A stretch of 64,000 nucleotides of DNA, from the NCBI GenBank assembly GCA_963773195.1, contig CAVZAE010000015.1:72735-136734 (forward strand), written 5' to 3'. Source of the DNA: CAIWHR01 sp963773195 (GTDB taxonomy: Bacteria > Pseudomonadota > Gammaproteobacteria > Burkholderiales > Casimicrobiaceae). Below are positions 53,198 to 61,366 of the stretch, piece by piece (position 1 is the first letter of the stretch; the number at the start of each line of letters is the position of its first letter). The position numbers and the translations under genes are program-made. The notes under the pieces are model-generated. The model saw nothing but the letters and a program-made list of their open reading frames with translations. It had not been told where the DNA came from and made no database searches.

Positions 53198-53746
53198 TCA
53201 GGGCGTCGCGAGCGCCCGCACTCCCTTGGCGTAGACCTCGTCGAAGATCGTCTCGAGGCCCGCGTGCGTGCCCCGCAAGCCGTCGACGACGGCCTTCGAC
53301 CATTCGAGATATTCGCGCTTGCGCTCGAGCGTCCACTTCGTCGGCGGCGCCGCGACCATGTCGTAGACGTTGCAGATCTTGTCGGCCAGCTTCACGAGCT
53401 TCGCGCGCTTCGACAGCGCGTGCGCGTGCATGACCTGCAGCCGCTTGCGCTCCGCGTTGTCGAGCGTCTTGTCATCGGTCACTTCAAGCACGACGGAGGT
53501 GACGACCTCGCCGAACGCGACGCGAAGCTCTTCCGCCGTCGTGTTGGTATCCTCGATCGTGTCGTGGAGGAGCGCGGCGCAGAGCACGGCGACATCGTCG
53601 ACGCCCTCGCGCTTGAGCAGGCTCGCGAGCGCGATCGGATGGTTGATGTAAGGCGACGCCTCGGCATCCTTGCGGCGCTGGTTGCGGTGCTTGTGGGCAG
53701 CAAAGGCGACGGCGTCGAGCAGGAGGGCCTGGGGGTCTTGGTGCAT
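53198..53746 (-). CDS. HD-domain (p)ppGpp hydrolase-like protein (MESH1/SpoT-like)
   Basis: This single-domain protein has 182 residues. It has the metal-binding pattern of SpoT/MESH1 hydrolases: HKHRNQRRK, INHPIALA, the HD pair in AALLHDTIEDT, and the downstream aspartate in AKLVKLADKICNV. There is no synthetase, TGS or ACT domain. It would hydrolyse the alarmones ppGpp/pppGpp or a related nucleotide such as NADPH. ATG 53746 is used because the fold starts there. It is co-oriented with the DUF349 gene, 11 bp upstream. Confidence 0.83.
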   Translation of the reverse strand: MHQDPQALLLDAVAFAAHKHRNQRRKDAEASPYINHPIALASLLKREGVDDVAVLCAALLHDTIEDTNTTAEELRVAFGEVVTSVVLEVTDDKTLDNAERKRLQVMHAHALSKRAKLVKLADKICNVYDMVAAPPTKWTLERKREYLEWSKAVVDGLRGTHAGLETIFDEVYAKGVRALATP

Positions 53747-53810
53747 GGGAACGACGGCGAGGATAGCGCATCGGCTCGGCGGCCGCGCCCTGCCCTCGAC
53801 AAAAAACCCC

Positions 53811-54194
53811 CTATGCGCCGGCGGAGATCTCCGCGAACACCTCGCGCGCACACCGAAAGGCCTCGACGGCTGCGGGTACGCCGCAATAGACGGCAACCTG
53901 CAGGAAGACTTCGGCAATCTCCTCGCGCGTGACGCCGTTGTTGAGCGCCCCCCGGACGTGCAGCTTGAGCTCGTGCGGCTTGCCGAGCGCCGGCAGCATC
54001 GCGAGGTTCAGCATCGAGCGGGTCCTGGGCTCGAGGCCCGGCCGCGTCCAGATGTTGCCCCAGCAGTATTCGTTCAGCAGCTCCTGCAATGGCTGGTTGA
54101 ACGCGTCCGCGCCTTGCATCGCCTGGTCGACGTATTTCGCGCCGAGCACACGCCTGCGTACGGCGAGCCCGCGTTCCTGCAAGTCACGGTCCAT
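53811..54194 (-). CDS. Carboxymuconolactone decarboxylase-family protein
   Basis: This protein has 127 residues with the CMD fold. EYCWGNIWTRPGL, RTRSMLNLAMLPAL, HELKLHVRGALNNGVTREEIAEVFLQVAVYCGVPA match 4-carboxymuconolactone decarboxylase (PcaC) closely. PcaC works in the protocatechuate branch of the beta-ketoadipate pathway, but no other pca genes are present here, so the role is uncertain. ATG 54194 starts the conserved part; upstream in-frame codons are rich in alanine and proline and unlikely to be coding. Confidence 0.85.
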   Translation of the reverse strand: MDRDLQERGLAVRRRVLGAKYVDQAMQGADAFNQPLQELLNEYCWGNIWTRPGLEPRTRSMLNLAMLPALGKPHELKLHVRGALNNGVTREEIAEVFLQVAVYCGVPAAVEAFRCAREVFAEISAGA

Positions 54195-54403
54195 GTCGGT
54201 CTCCGGAAGGGGTGCGGCGGGGACTGGCGCGCCAGCCCTTCCTTTCGATACTAGCATCGCGGCCGGGGGCGTCGCGCGCCCCTGCGCGAAACAAACGAAA
54301 CAATCCCGCCAGGGGCGCAACGTCGGCCGGATGCAGGCGGCGCCGACAATGTCCTCCGGCGCCAGGCCGATCGGGCGGGCGCGACGACAGAACGTGAGAC
54401 CTC

Positions 54404-55747
54404 ATGGCTACACTGACTGCAGGCACCCTTCCGGGCGCCGAACTGATCGCTGACGATCCCGACGCGAGCCGGCGCTGCGAGCACGCGCTGGCGCAGGTTC
54501 ATACGCATCGCGGCGACCCGGTGGCGGGGATCCTTGACCTGCTCGCCCGCGATCCCGCGTGTGTCCCGGCGCACGTCCTGCACGCGGGATGGATCGTCGC
54601 CGGCGGCGATTTCGAAGCTCGCGACGCGCTTGCGGCGAGCGTGGCAGCCATCGAGGTGGCGCTGCCGGCCGCGGGCGATGTCGCGCGCCGCCATGCGCTG
54701 GCTGCGAACGCGTGGCTGGCGGGCGACCCGAGCGATGCGCTCGAGCGCTACGGCGCGATCGTCATCGACGAACCCCACGATCTCCTCGCGCTCGTTGTTG
54801 CGCACGCGCTCGACTTCCGGTTCGGCCGGCGGCGGATGCTGCGCGACCGCATCGCGCAGGTCCTCCCCGACTGGAACGCGACGCTGCCGGGCTACGCGAG
54901 CGTGCTCGCGATGTATGCGTTCGGGCACGAGGAAAACGGACACTACCGGCGCGCGGAAGGCTACGCCCGTGCGGCGCTCGAGCTCGACCCCGGTCACGCC
55001 GGTGCCATCCACGCACTTGCGCATGTGATGGAGATGAGGGGACGCGCGCGGGACGGCCTCGCGTTTCTGGCCAGGACCGCCCCGGCATGGGGCGAGGGCA
55101 GCGGCTATTCGGTCCACCTCGCGTGGCACCAGGCGCTGTTCCATCTCGACGCGGGTGAGGTCGACGCCGCGCTCGAGCTCTACGACACGCACATTGCGCC
55201 GGCGCCCGCTGCGCTTGCCTCGCTCGCCGACGCATCAGCACTCCTGTGGCGCCTGCGGCTCCGCGATGCCGACATCGGGTCGCGCTGGCATGCGCTCGCC
55301 GATCGCTGGCAGACCCAGTCGCTCGCGGGCGCGCGCGCCTTCTACTCTGTGCATGCGGCGATGGCCTTCGCCGCAGCCGGCCGCGACGCGAGGGTGGCGC
55401 AGGCGATCGACACGTTGCGCAGCGGCGCGACGCGTGCGCCGTTGGAGGCCGCGCCCGACGATCTGATTGGGCCCCTGCTCTGCGAGGCGTTCGCCGCCTT
55501 CGTGCGGCGCGACTATTCGGCGTGCATCGAGGGTATCGCGCGCGTGCGCCACCTCGCGCACCAGTGCGGCGGCAGCCTCGCCCAGTGCGATCTGATCAAC
55601 TTGACGATGATGGAGGCGGCGCTCCGCGCGCGCAAGGCACGGCTCGCCCGCGCCCTCGCCGCGGAACGGGCGGCGCAGAAGCCCGCGAGCCCGTTCAATC
55701 GGGTGTTGTTGCAGAGAGCGGGCGGGCTCCTACTCGCGGCGGCGTGA
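54404..55747 (+). CDS. Tetratricopeptide-repeat protein (TTC38-like)
   Basis: This protein has 447 residues and is made of alpha-helical hairpin repeats. It matches the TTC38 family: LPGYASVLAMYAFGHEENGHYRRAE near 157-180 and AIHALAHVMEMRGRARDGLAF near 201. A WHQALFHLDAGEVDAALELYD segment follows. It has no signal peptide or membrane segment. TTC38-like proteins are of unknown biochemical role. The next gene on the same strand, an unusual binding protein, starts 64 bp later. Confidence 0.82.
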   Translation: MATLTAGTLPGAELIADDPDASRRCEHALAQVHTHRGDPVAGILDLLARDPACVPAHVLHAGWIVAGGDFEARDALAASVAAIEVALPAAGDVARRHALAANAWLAGDPSDALERYGAIVIDEPHDLLALVVAHALDFRFGRRRMLRDRIAQVLPDWNATLPGYASVLAMYAFGHEENGHYRRAEGYARAALELDPGHAGAIHALAHVMEMRGRARDGLAFLARTAPAWGEGSGYSVHLAWHQALFHLDAGEVDAALELYDTHIAPAPAALASLADASALLWRLRLRDADIGSRWHALADRWQTQSLAGARAFYSVHAAMAFAAAGRDARVAQAIDTLRSGATRAPLEAAPDDLIGPLLCEAFAAFVRRDYSACIEGIARVRHLAHQCGGSLAQCDLINLTMMEAALRARKARLARALAAERAAQKPASPFNRVLLQRAGGLLLAAA

Positions 55748-55811
55748 GCGGCAAGGCGGTCCGAATGGCTTCGCGCTATGATCGCGTTCGCTCGCCGAAC
55801 GGATCACGCCG

Positions 55812-56543
55812 ATGCCAGCCGCCGCCGCCCTCGCCGATCTCGCGCCCTCCGGAACTCTTCGCGCCGCCATCAATTTCGACAACACGATCCTCGCGTCGAA
55901 GGACGCGGCGACCGGCGAGCCCGGCGGCATCTCCGTCGAGCTCGCGCGTGAGCTCGCGCGTCGCCTCGCAGTTGCGGTCGCGTTCGTCCCGTACCATGCC
56001 GCCGCCAAGGTCGTCGAGGGTCTAGGCGCGTGGGACATCTGCTTCCTCGCGATCGATCCCAAGCGCGCGGAAAAGGTCGCCTTCACCCACCCTTATGTCG
56101 TGATCGAGGGCGCCTACCTCGTCCGCGAGGCCTCGACGATCCGCGCCAACGACGAAGTCGACCGCGAGGGCATCCGGGTCGCCGTGAGCACCGGCAGCGC
56201 CTACGACCTCTACCTGTCGCGGAACGTGCAGCATGCGACGCTGGTCCGCACGACGACCGCGAAGGAGGTGGTGCCGATGTTCGTCGCGCAGAAGCTCGAG
56301 GTTGCCGCGGGCGTCCGGCCGATGCTCGAAGCTGACGTGAAATCGATCCCCGGCTTGCGGATGCTCCCCGGCCGCTTCATGGCCATCAACCAGGCGATGG
56401 GGACGCCGCGCGGACGCGACGCCGGCGCGCGTTACCTGTCCGACTTCGTCGAGGAGATGAAGGCGTCGGGCTTCGTCGCGGCGGCGATCGCGCGCAACCG
56501 CGCCACGGGGGCGACTGTCGCGCCGCTCGGACCCGCGCAATAG
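55812..56543 (+). CDS. Family 3 solute-binding-like protein without a signal peptide
   Basis: This protein has 243 residues with the periplasmic-binding fold of family 3 (amino-acid type): LRAAINFDNTILASKD, GGISVELARELARRLAVAV, WDICFLAIDPKRAEKVAFTHPY and the hinge TGSAYDLYLSR. The N-terminus, MPAAAALADLAPSGT, has no signal peptide. Such proteins can be cytoplasmic ligand-binding or enzyme-like proteins. ATG 55812 is the best start; nothing hydrophobic lies upstream. It stands apart from the convergent ABC operon, with five bases between the stops. Confidence 0.75.
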   Translation: MPAAAALADLAPSGTLRAAINFDNTILASKDAATGEPGGISVELARELARRLAVAVAFVPYHAAAKVVEGLGAWDICFLAIDPKRAEKVAFTHPYVVIEGAYLVREASTIRANDEVDREGIRVAVSTGSAYDLYLSRNVQHATLVRTTTAKEVVPMFVAQKLEVAAGVRPMLEADVKSIPGLRMLPGRFMAINQAMGTPRGRDAGARYLSDFVEEMKASGFVAAAIARNRATGATVAPLGPAQ

Positions 56544-56548
56544 CGGCC

Positions 56549-57290
56549 CTACGCTCGCCGGTGCAGCCGGTGGTCGACGTAGAGCAGGATCCAGCTCACC
56601 ACGCCGGCGAACACGACAATGATGAGCGTCACCGCCATGATCTGCTCGACATTGTGGAGGCCGATGCCATTCATCAGCAGGAAGCCCAAGCCTCGTTGCG
56701 AGGCGAACATCTCGGCCAGGAGCGAGCCGATCAGCGTCAGCGCGAAGCCCACGCGGAGCCCCGTGAAGATCTCGGGAATCGCGGCCGGGAACAGGATCCA
56801 GCGCACCATCTGCAAGCGCGAGAGTTTCATCACGCGCCCGGTCTTGATCAGGATCGGCTTGGTGTTGCGCACCGCCGCAAGCGTGAACAGGATGATCGGG
56901 ATCACGCCGTGGATCACACCGAACGCCACTTTGGCCGCGAGGCCGAGCCCGAACGCGAGGAGCAGGATCGGATAGAGCGTGAGCTTGGGAATCGCGTAGA
57001 CGGCGACGACCATCGGCTCGAGCGCGTCGCCGGACAGCCGGTCGAACCCGAGCCAGAAGCCGATCAGCGAGTCCCATGACGACCGACACCGCGAACGCGA
57101 TGCCGAACGCGCGAAGCGTATCCAGCAAGTGGCCGGCAAACGATTCGCTGCCGATAAGCTTGACCGTGTAGCGCAGCGTCGCGACCGGCGAGGCCAGGGC
57201 CACGTCACCGAACCACAGGTACAGCCCCTGCCACAGCGCGACCAGGAGCGCGACCATGACCAGCATGTTGCGCGCACCGCGCCAGTTCAT
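56549..57290 (-). pseudogene. ABC transporter permease (second, SsuC-like), one frameshift as read
   Basis: With one base removed near 57067 (near ATGGGACTC on the minus strand) this is a permease of 246 residues. It begins MNWRGARNMLVMVALLVALW, then AFGIAFAVSVVMG, and after the shift continues LIGFWLGFDRLSGDA to the end. The EAA-like loop and five or six helices are present. It overlaps the first permease as ATGA. It belongs to the nitrate/sulfonate/taurine type of importer. It is typed as broken only because of the apparent shift. Confidence 0.78.
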
Positions 57291-58039
57291 CGCAACCCCC
57301 GGCGCGCGAGCAGGCGCGCCTCCCACCGTGATAGCAGCGCATTGATGGCGATCGACGCGATCAGGATCAGCAGGATCAGCGGGTACATGGTCGCGTTCTC
57401 GAAATTCGTGTACGCGAAGCTGATCTCGTAGCCGATGCCGCCGCGCGAGAGGATGAACTCCGAGCCGATGACGCCGATGAACGCGTAGGCGACGGCCAGC
57501 TTGACGCCCGTCACGATGTGCGGTGCGGCCGCCGGCAGCGTCACGCGCAGCGCTGCATCGGTGGGCGAGAGACGCATGATCCGCGCGGTCTTGAGGAGCA
57601 CGGGCGGGACGCGGTCGAGACCGTTCAGCGTGTTGACGATCACCGCGACGACGCCGAGCATGAAGCCGATCAGGATTTGCGGCGTGTCCCCAAGCCCGAA
57701 CACGACGATGAAGAACGGATAGAACGCGAACACGGGCACCGCGTAGTAGGTCGCGAACAGCGGATCGAGCGTGTCGCGAAGGCCGCGGAAGCGATGGATG
57801 AGCGCCCCCGCGACGATCCCGACGCCGAGCGCCAGCAGCAGCGCCGCCAGCGTGTTGTTGAGGGTTTTCGCGATCGCGGCATTCATGCGGCCCGAGGCGA
57901 GCATCCGCCACAGGTCGCGCACGATCAGGTGCGGCGCCTGCATCGTGATCTTGTCGATGACGCCCGTGAGGCAGAGGACTTCGAGCACCGCCACGATCCC
58001 GGCCACGACCACGACCCGGTAGACGACGACTTTCCTCAT
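57287..58039 (-). CDS. ABC transporter permease (first, SsuC/TauC-like)
   Basis: This permease has 250 residues and six hydrophobic segments, with the family loop RIMRLSPTDAALRVTLPAAAPH near 165. It is intact. It overlaps the ATPase stop by four bases and the second permease start by four, so all are translated together. With the second permease and ATPase it would import a small acid such as a sulfonate, nitrate, bicarbonate or aromatic acid. Confidence 0.87.
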   Translation of the reverse strand: MRKVVVYRVVVVAGIVAVLEVLCLTGVIDKITMQAPHLIVRDLWRMLASGRMNAAIAKTLNNTLAALLLALGVGIVAGALIHRFRGLRDTLDPLFATYYAVPVFAFYPFFIVVFGLGDTPQILIGFMLGVVAVIVNTLNGLDRVPPVLLKTARIMRLSPTDAALRVTLPAAAPHIVTGVKLAVAYAFIGVIGSEFILSRGGIGYEISFAYTNFENATMYPLILLILIASIAINALLSRWEARLLARRGLR

Positions 58040-58860
58040 ACGGCGCCGGCGCCCGCCTGGCCGAGCGTCTTCAACGATTCCTCGCGCAGCGTCTTCCAGA
58101 GGCGCGCCGTGATCGCGCCGAACTCGGCCCGCTCGACGATCCTGCTGTCTCGCTCGCGCGGCCAGCGCGTCTCGACCACGTCGACGAGGCGGCCCGGGCG
58201 CGCCGACATCACGCCGATCCGGTCGGCCAGCATCGTCGCCTCGTCGAGCGCGTGCGTGATCAGGAAGACCGTCGCGCCGGTCTCGCGCCAGAGGCGCAGG
58301 AGCTCGTCACCCATCAGGAGCCGCGTCTGCTGGTCGAGCGCGCCGAAAGGCTCGTCGAGCAGGATCAGCCGCGGCTGCATCACGAGCGTACGCGCGATGC
58401 ACACGCGCTGCCGCATACCCCCCGAGAGCTGCGCGGGATACGCCGACGCGAAGTCCGCGAGGCCGACCATCCTCAATACGTTGCGGACGCGCCTCTCGCG
58501 CTCGTCGCGGGAAAGCGACGTGCGGCGGAGGCCGAACGCGACGTTCGAGGCGACGTCGAGCCAGGGCAGCGACGCATCGTCCTGGAACACGACGCCGATG
58601 CCGTCGGGCGGCTCGCCGCCGATCGCGGCACCTTCGAATTCGATCGCACCCTCGGTCGCGACCGACAGTCCGGCGATCAGCTCGAGCAGCGTCGACTTGC
58701 CGCAGCCCGACGGGCCGACGACGGCGAAGAACTCGCCGGGCCGAAGCTCGAGGTCGAGCGGACCGAGCGCCCGCAACGGTGCCGGCGGCTGCCCCGCCAT
58801 GAAGACCTTGCCGACGCCCGCGAGCCTGACCTGCCCGCCCGTCACGGCCCCTCCCTGCAC
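58036..58860 (-). CDS. ABC transporter ATP-binding protein (SsuB/TauB-like)
   Basis: This ATPase has 274 residues: Walker A GPSGCGKST near residue 51, Q-loop VFQDDASLPW, signature LSGGMRQR, Walker B LILLDEPFGALD, and THALDEA. It is typical of nitrate/sulfonate/taurine importers. It starts at ATG 58860, four bases after the binding-protein stop. It couples ATP hydrolysis to the two permeases encoded next. Confidence 0.92.
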   Translation of the reverse strand: MQGGAVTGGQVRLAGVGKVFMAGQPPAPLRALGPLDLELRPGEFFAVVGPSGCGKSTLLELIAGLSVATEGAIEFEGAAIGGEPPDGIGVVFQDDASLPWLDVASNVAFGLRRTSLSRDERERRVRNVLRMVGLADFASAYPAQLSGGMRQRVCIARTLVMQPRLILLDEPFGALDQQTRLLMGDELLRLWRETGATVFLITHALDEATMLADRIGVMSARPGRLVDVVETRWPRERDSRIVERAEFGAITARLWKTLREESLKTLGQAGAGAV

Positions 58861-58864
58861 GGCC

Positions 58865-59851
58865 TTATTGACGGATGGCCTTCAGGTCGTCGGGCAGGAA
58901 CCGCGTGTCGATGATCTTGCTGTAGTCGACCTCGCCCGTGATCGCGCCGACCGAGCGCTGCGCTTCGATCATCCGCTTCAGGCCGTCCATGTGGATCTCA
59001 CCCTCGCCCCAATACGGCACGCCCTTCGTCGTGCTGGTCGTCAGGTTCTTGACCGCGGACAGCGCGACGGCGGGTTCGAGGTTGTATTGCTTGGCGACGA
59101 TCTCGGCCGCCTCTTCCGGGTGTTCCTTCATGAACTTGACCGCCTTGCGCCGTGCGCGAATCACCGCGCGGAGGAAGTCGCCCTTCTTCTCGGCCATCTC
59201 GACCGTCGTCACCCCCACGACGTTGTCGAGCGGCGGCAGCACGTCGCTCGCGACGACGACGGCGCGGTACTTGTCCTTGACCTTCGACCACAGCGGTTCG
59301 GTGATCGGCGCGACGTCGATCTGGCCGGACTCGAGCGCGGCGATCCCTTCGCCGAAGCCGCCGGTCTTCACGAGCTCGGCGTCGGCCTCGGTGTAGCCCG
59401 CCGACTGCAGCAGCATGCGGTCGAGCGCCTGGCTGGTCGAACGCGGGTTCGTGTAGCCGATCTTCTTCCCCTTGAAGTCCTTCACTGATTTGATCGGCGA
59501 GCCCGGCTTCACCGCCCAGACGAACTCGGCGACCGTCAGCACGTTGTCACTGATGATCTTGAGATCGGCGCCGGCCAGGATCGCGGAGACGACGACGCCC
59601 GGGTTCACTTCGCCGTACGGCACGCCGCCGCCGGCCAGCATGTTGCGCAGTGACGTCCCGCCGCCGGCCGAGGAGATGAGGCCGGTGATGTCGAGCCCCT
59701 CCTCCTTGAAGTAGCCCTTGACGAGCGCGACACCGAACGGCATCCCGTTGGCCGACACGCCGTAGTTGCCGACGGCGATCTCCTCGGCCGCGGCGCCGAC
59801 CGCGAATCCCGCGAACAGCATGCCGAGGCCAAGCGAACACAGGCACTGCAT
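58865..59851 (-). CDS. ABC transporter substrate-binding protein (NMT1/THI5-like)
   Basis: This exported binding protein has 328 residues. A signal peptide (about 1-23, ending VGAAAEE) is followed by an NMT1/THI5-type fold: GYFKEEGLDI, SAGGGTSLRNML, KSVKDFKGKKIGYTNPRSTSQALDRM and a C-terminal helical pair with AITGEVDYSKII. ATG 59851 has AGGAGGAG upstream. It lies 12 bp after the aldehyde dehydrogenase gene. It presents the pathway substrate to the importer; ligand identity is not shown, though an aromatic 2-oxo or hydroxy acid would fit the neighbours. Confidence 0.88.
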   Translation of the reverse strand: MQCLCSLGLGMLFAGFAVGAAAEEIAVGNYGVSANGMPFGVALVKGYFKEEGLDITGLISSAGGGTSLRNMLAGGGVPYGEVNPGVVVSAILAGADLKIISDNVLTVAEFVWAVKPGSPIKSVKDFKGKKIGYTNPRSTSQALDRMLLQSAGYTEADAELVKTGGFGEGIAALESGQIDVAPITEPLWSKVKDKYRAVVVASDVLPPLDNVVGVTTVEMAEKKGDFLRAVIRARRKAVKFMKEHPEEAAEIVAKQYNLEPAVALSAVKNLTTSTTKGVPYWGEGEIHMDGLKRMIEAQRSVGAITGEVDYSKIIDTRFLPDDLKAIRQ

Positions 59852-59863
59852 GGTGCTCTCCTC

Positions 59864-61364
59864 CTAGCGATGCGACGATCGCAATGTGACGTTGACGTTT
59901 TTTATCTGCGTGCAGGCGAGAAGCTCCTCGATCGACTCCTCGCGCCCCAGCCCCGATTGCTTGACGCCGCCGAACGGCACGCCGACATGATGTGTCGAGG
60001 CGCCGTTGATCCAGACGTAGCCCGCCTCGACGCGGGAGGCGAGCCGGTGCGCGCGGTCGAGGTCGTGCGTCCAGATCGACGCCGTGAGACCGTACTCGAG
60101 CGCGTTGACGCGCGCGAGAAGGTCTTCCTCGTCGCTCCAGCGCAGGATCGAGACGACCGGCCCGAAGATCTCCTCGCGCGCGATCCGCATGTCGTCGGTG
60201 ACATCGGCGAACACGGTCGGTTCGACGAAGAACCCGCGTGCGAGCTTCGCATCGGCCGGTCGTTTCCCGCCCTGGACGAGCCGCGCGCCGCCCTCGAGCC
60301 CGAGCTTGATGTAGCTCATCGTCTTGTCGAACTGCGCCTGGCTCGTGAGGCAACCGACCTCGCTGTCGCGCTCGGTGGGCAGCCCGACCTTGAGCGCCGC
60401 CACGCGCCGCACGATCTCGGCCAGCGCCGCATCGTGGATATCCGCATGCAGGTAGACACGGCTCGTCGAGTTGCACGACTGCCCCGTCACATAGCGGAAG
60501 TTCATCCCCCGCACGACGCCCTCGGCGATCTCGGCGGGCGTCGGTGTCCGCGCAGGCGACGAGCGCGTTCTTGCCGCCGAGCTCGAGCGTCACCGCCTTC
60601 AAGGTCGCCGCGGCGACGGCGGCCACCGTGCGGCCGGCGGCGACGCTGCCGATGAAACCGATCTTGGCGACGCCGGGATGCGCGACCAGTGTTCCACCGG
60701 CGTCGCGTCCGCCGGTCACGACATTGAACACGCCCGGCGGGAAAACCCCGTCCCAGAGCTCGGCGATACGCAACGACGAAAGCGGCGTGTCGGGGGCGGG
60801 CTTCACGATCAGCGTATTGCCCGCGGCGAGCGGCGCGCCACACTTGCCCGCAGTGAAGAGCAGCGGGTGATTGAATGCGCCGATGCGGCCGACGACGCCG
60901 AGCGGCTCCCGCAATGTGTAGTTGAGCGTGCCCGCGCCGATGGGAATGGTCGCGCCCTTGATCTCCGTGACGAGACCGGCGAAATAGTCCATGTACGCTG
61001 CACTGATGTCGACGTCGAAGCGCATCGCGGTGAACGGATTGCCCGTGTCGATCGCTTCCAGCCAGGCGAGCTCGTCCGCGTGTTCGCGCAGGATCGCCGA
61101 CGCACGGCGGATCGCACTCGCACGTTCCTGCGCCGGCGTGTCGCGCCAGGACGGAAAGGCCGCGCGCGCCGCGGCGATCGCACGGGCGACGTCTTCAGCC
61201 GACGCGTCGACCGCGATGCCGAGCGATTCGCCGGTACCGGGTGCGATCACGTCGAGCACGCCGCCACCGGTCGCGGCGTGCCATGCGCCGCCGAAATAGA
61301 GACCGCGCTGCCGCGGCAGTCGCGGATCGCGGGCAAGCGCAGCGGTCTCGAGAATGGCGCTCAT
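59864..61364 (-). pseudogene. NAD(P)-dependent aldehyde dehydrogenase, one frameshift as read
   Basis: After removing one base near 60533 (in CCC of GACGCCCGCC, minus strand) this is an aldehyde dehydrogenase of 499 residues. It oxidises an aldehyde to the acid. The catalytic glutamate region is VTLELGGKNALV, the nucleophile cysteine lies in TGQSCNSTSRVY, and EEIFGPVVSILRW is present. ATG 61364 starts two bases after the TPP-enzyme stop, so the pair acts in sequence. The frame after ACADTD resumes as EIAEGVVRGMNFRY. Confidence 0.82.
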
Positions 61365-61366
61365 CG

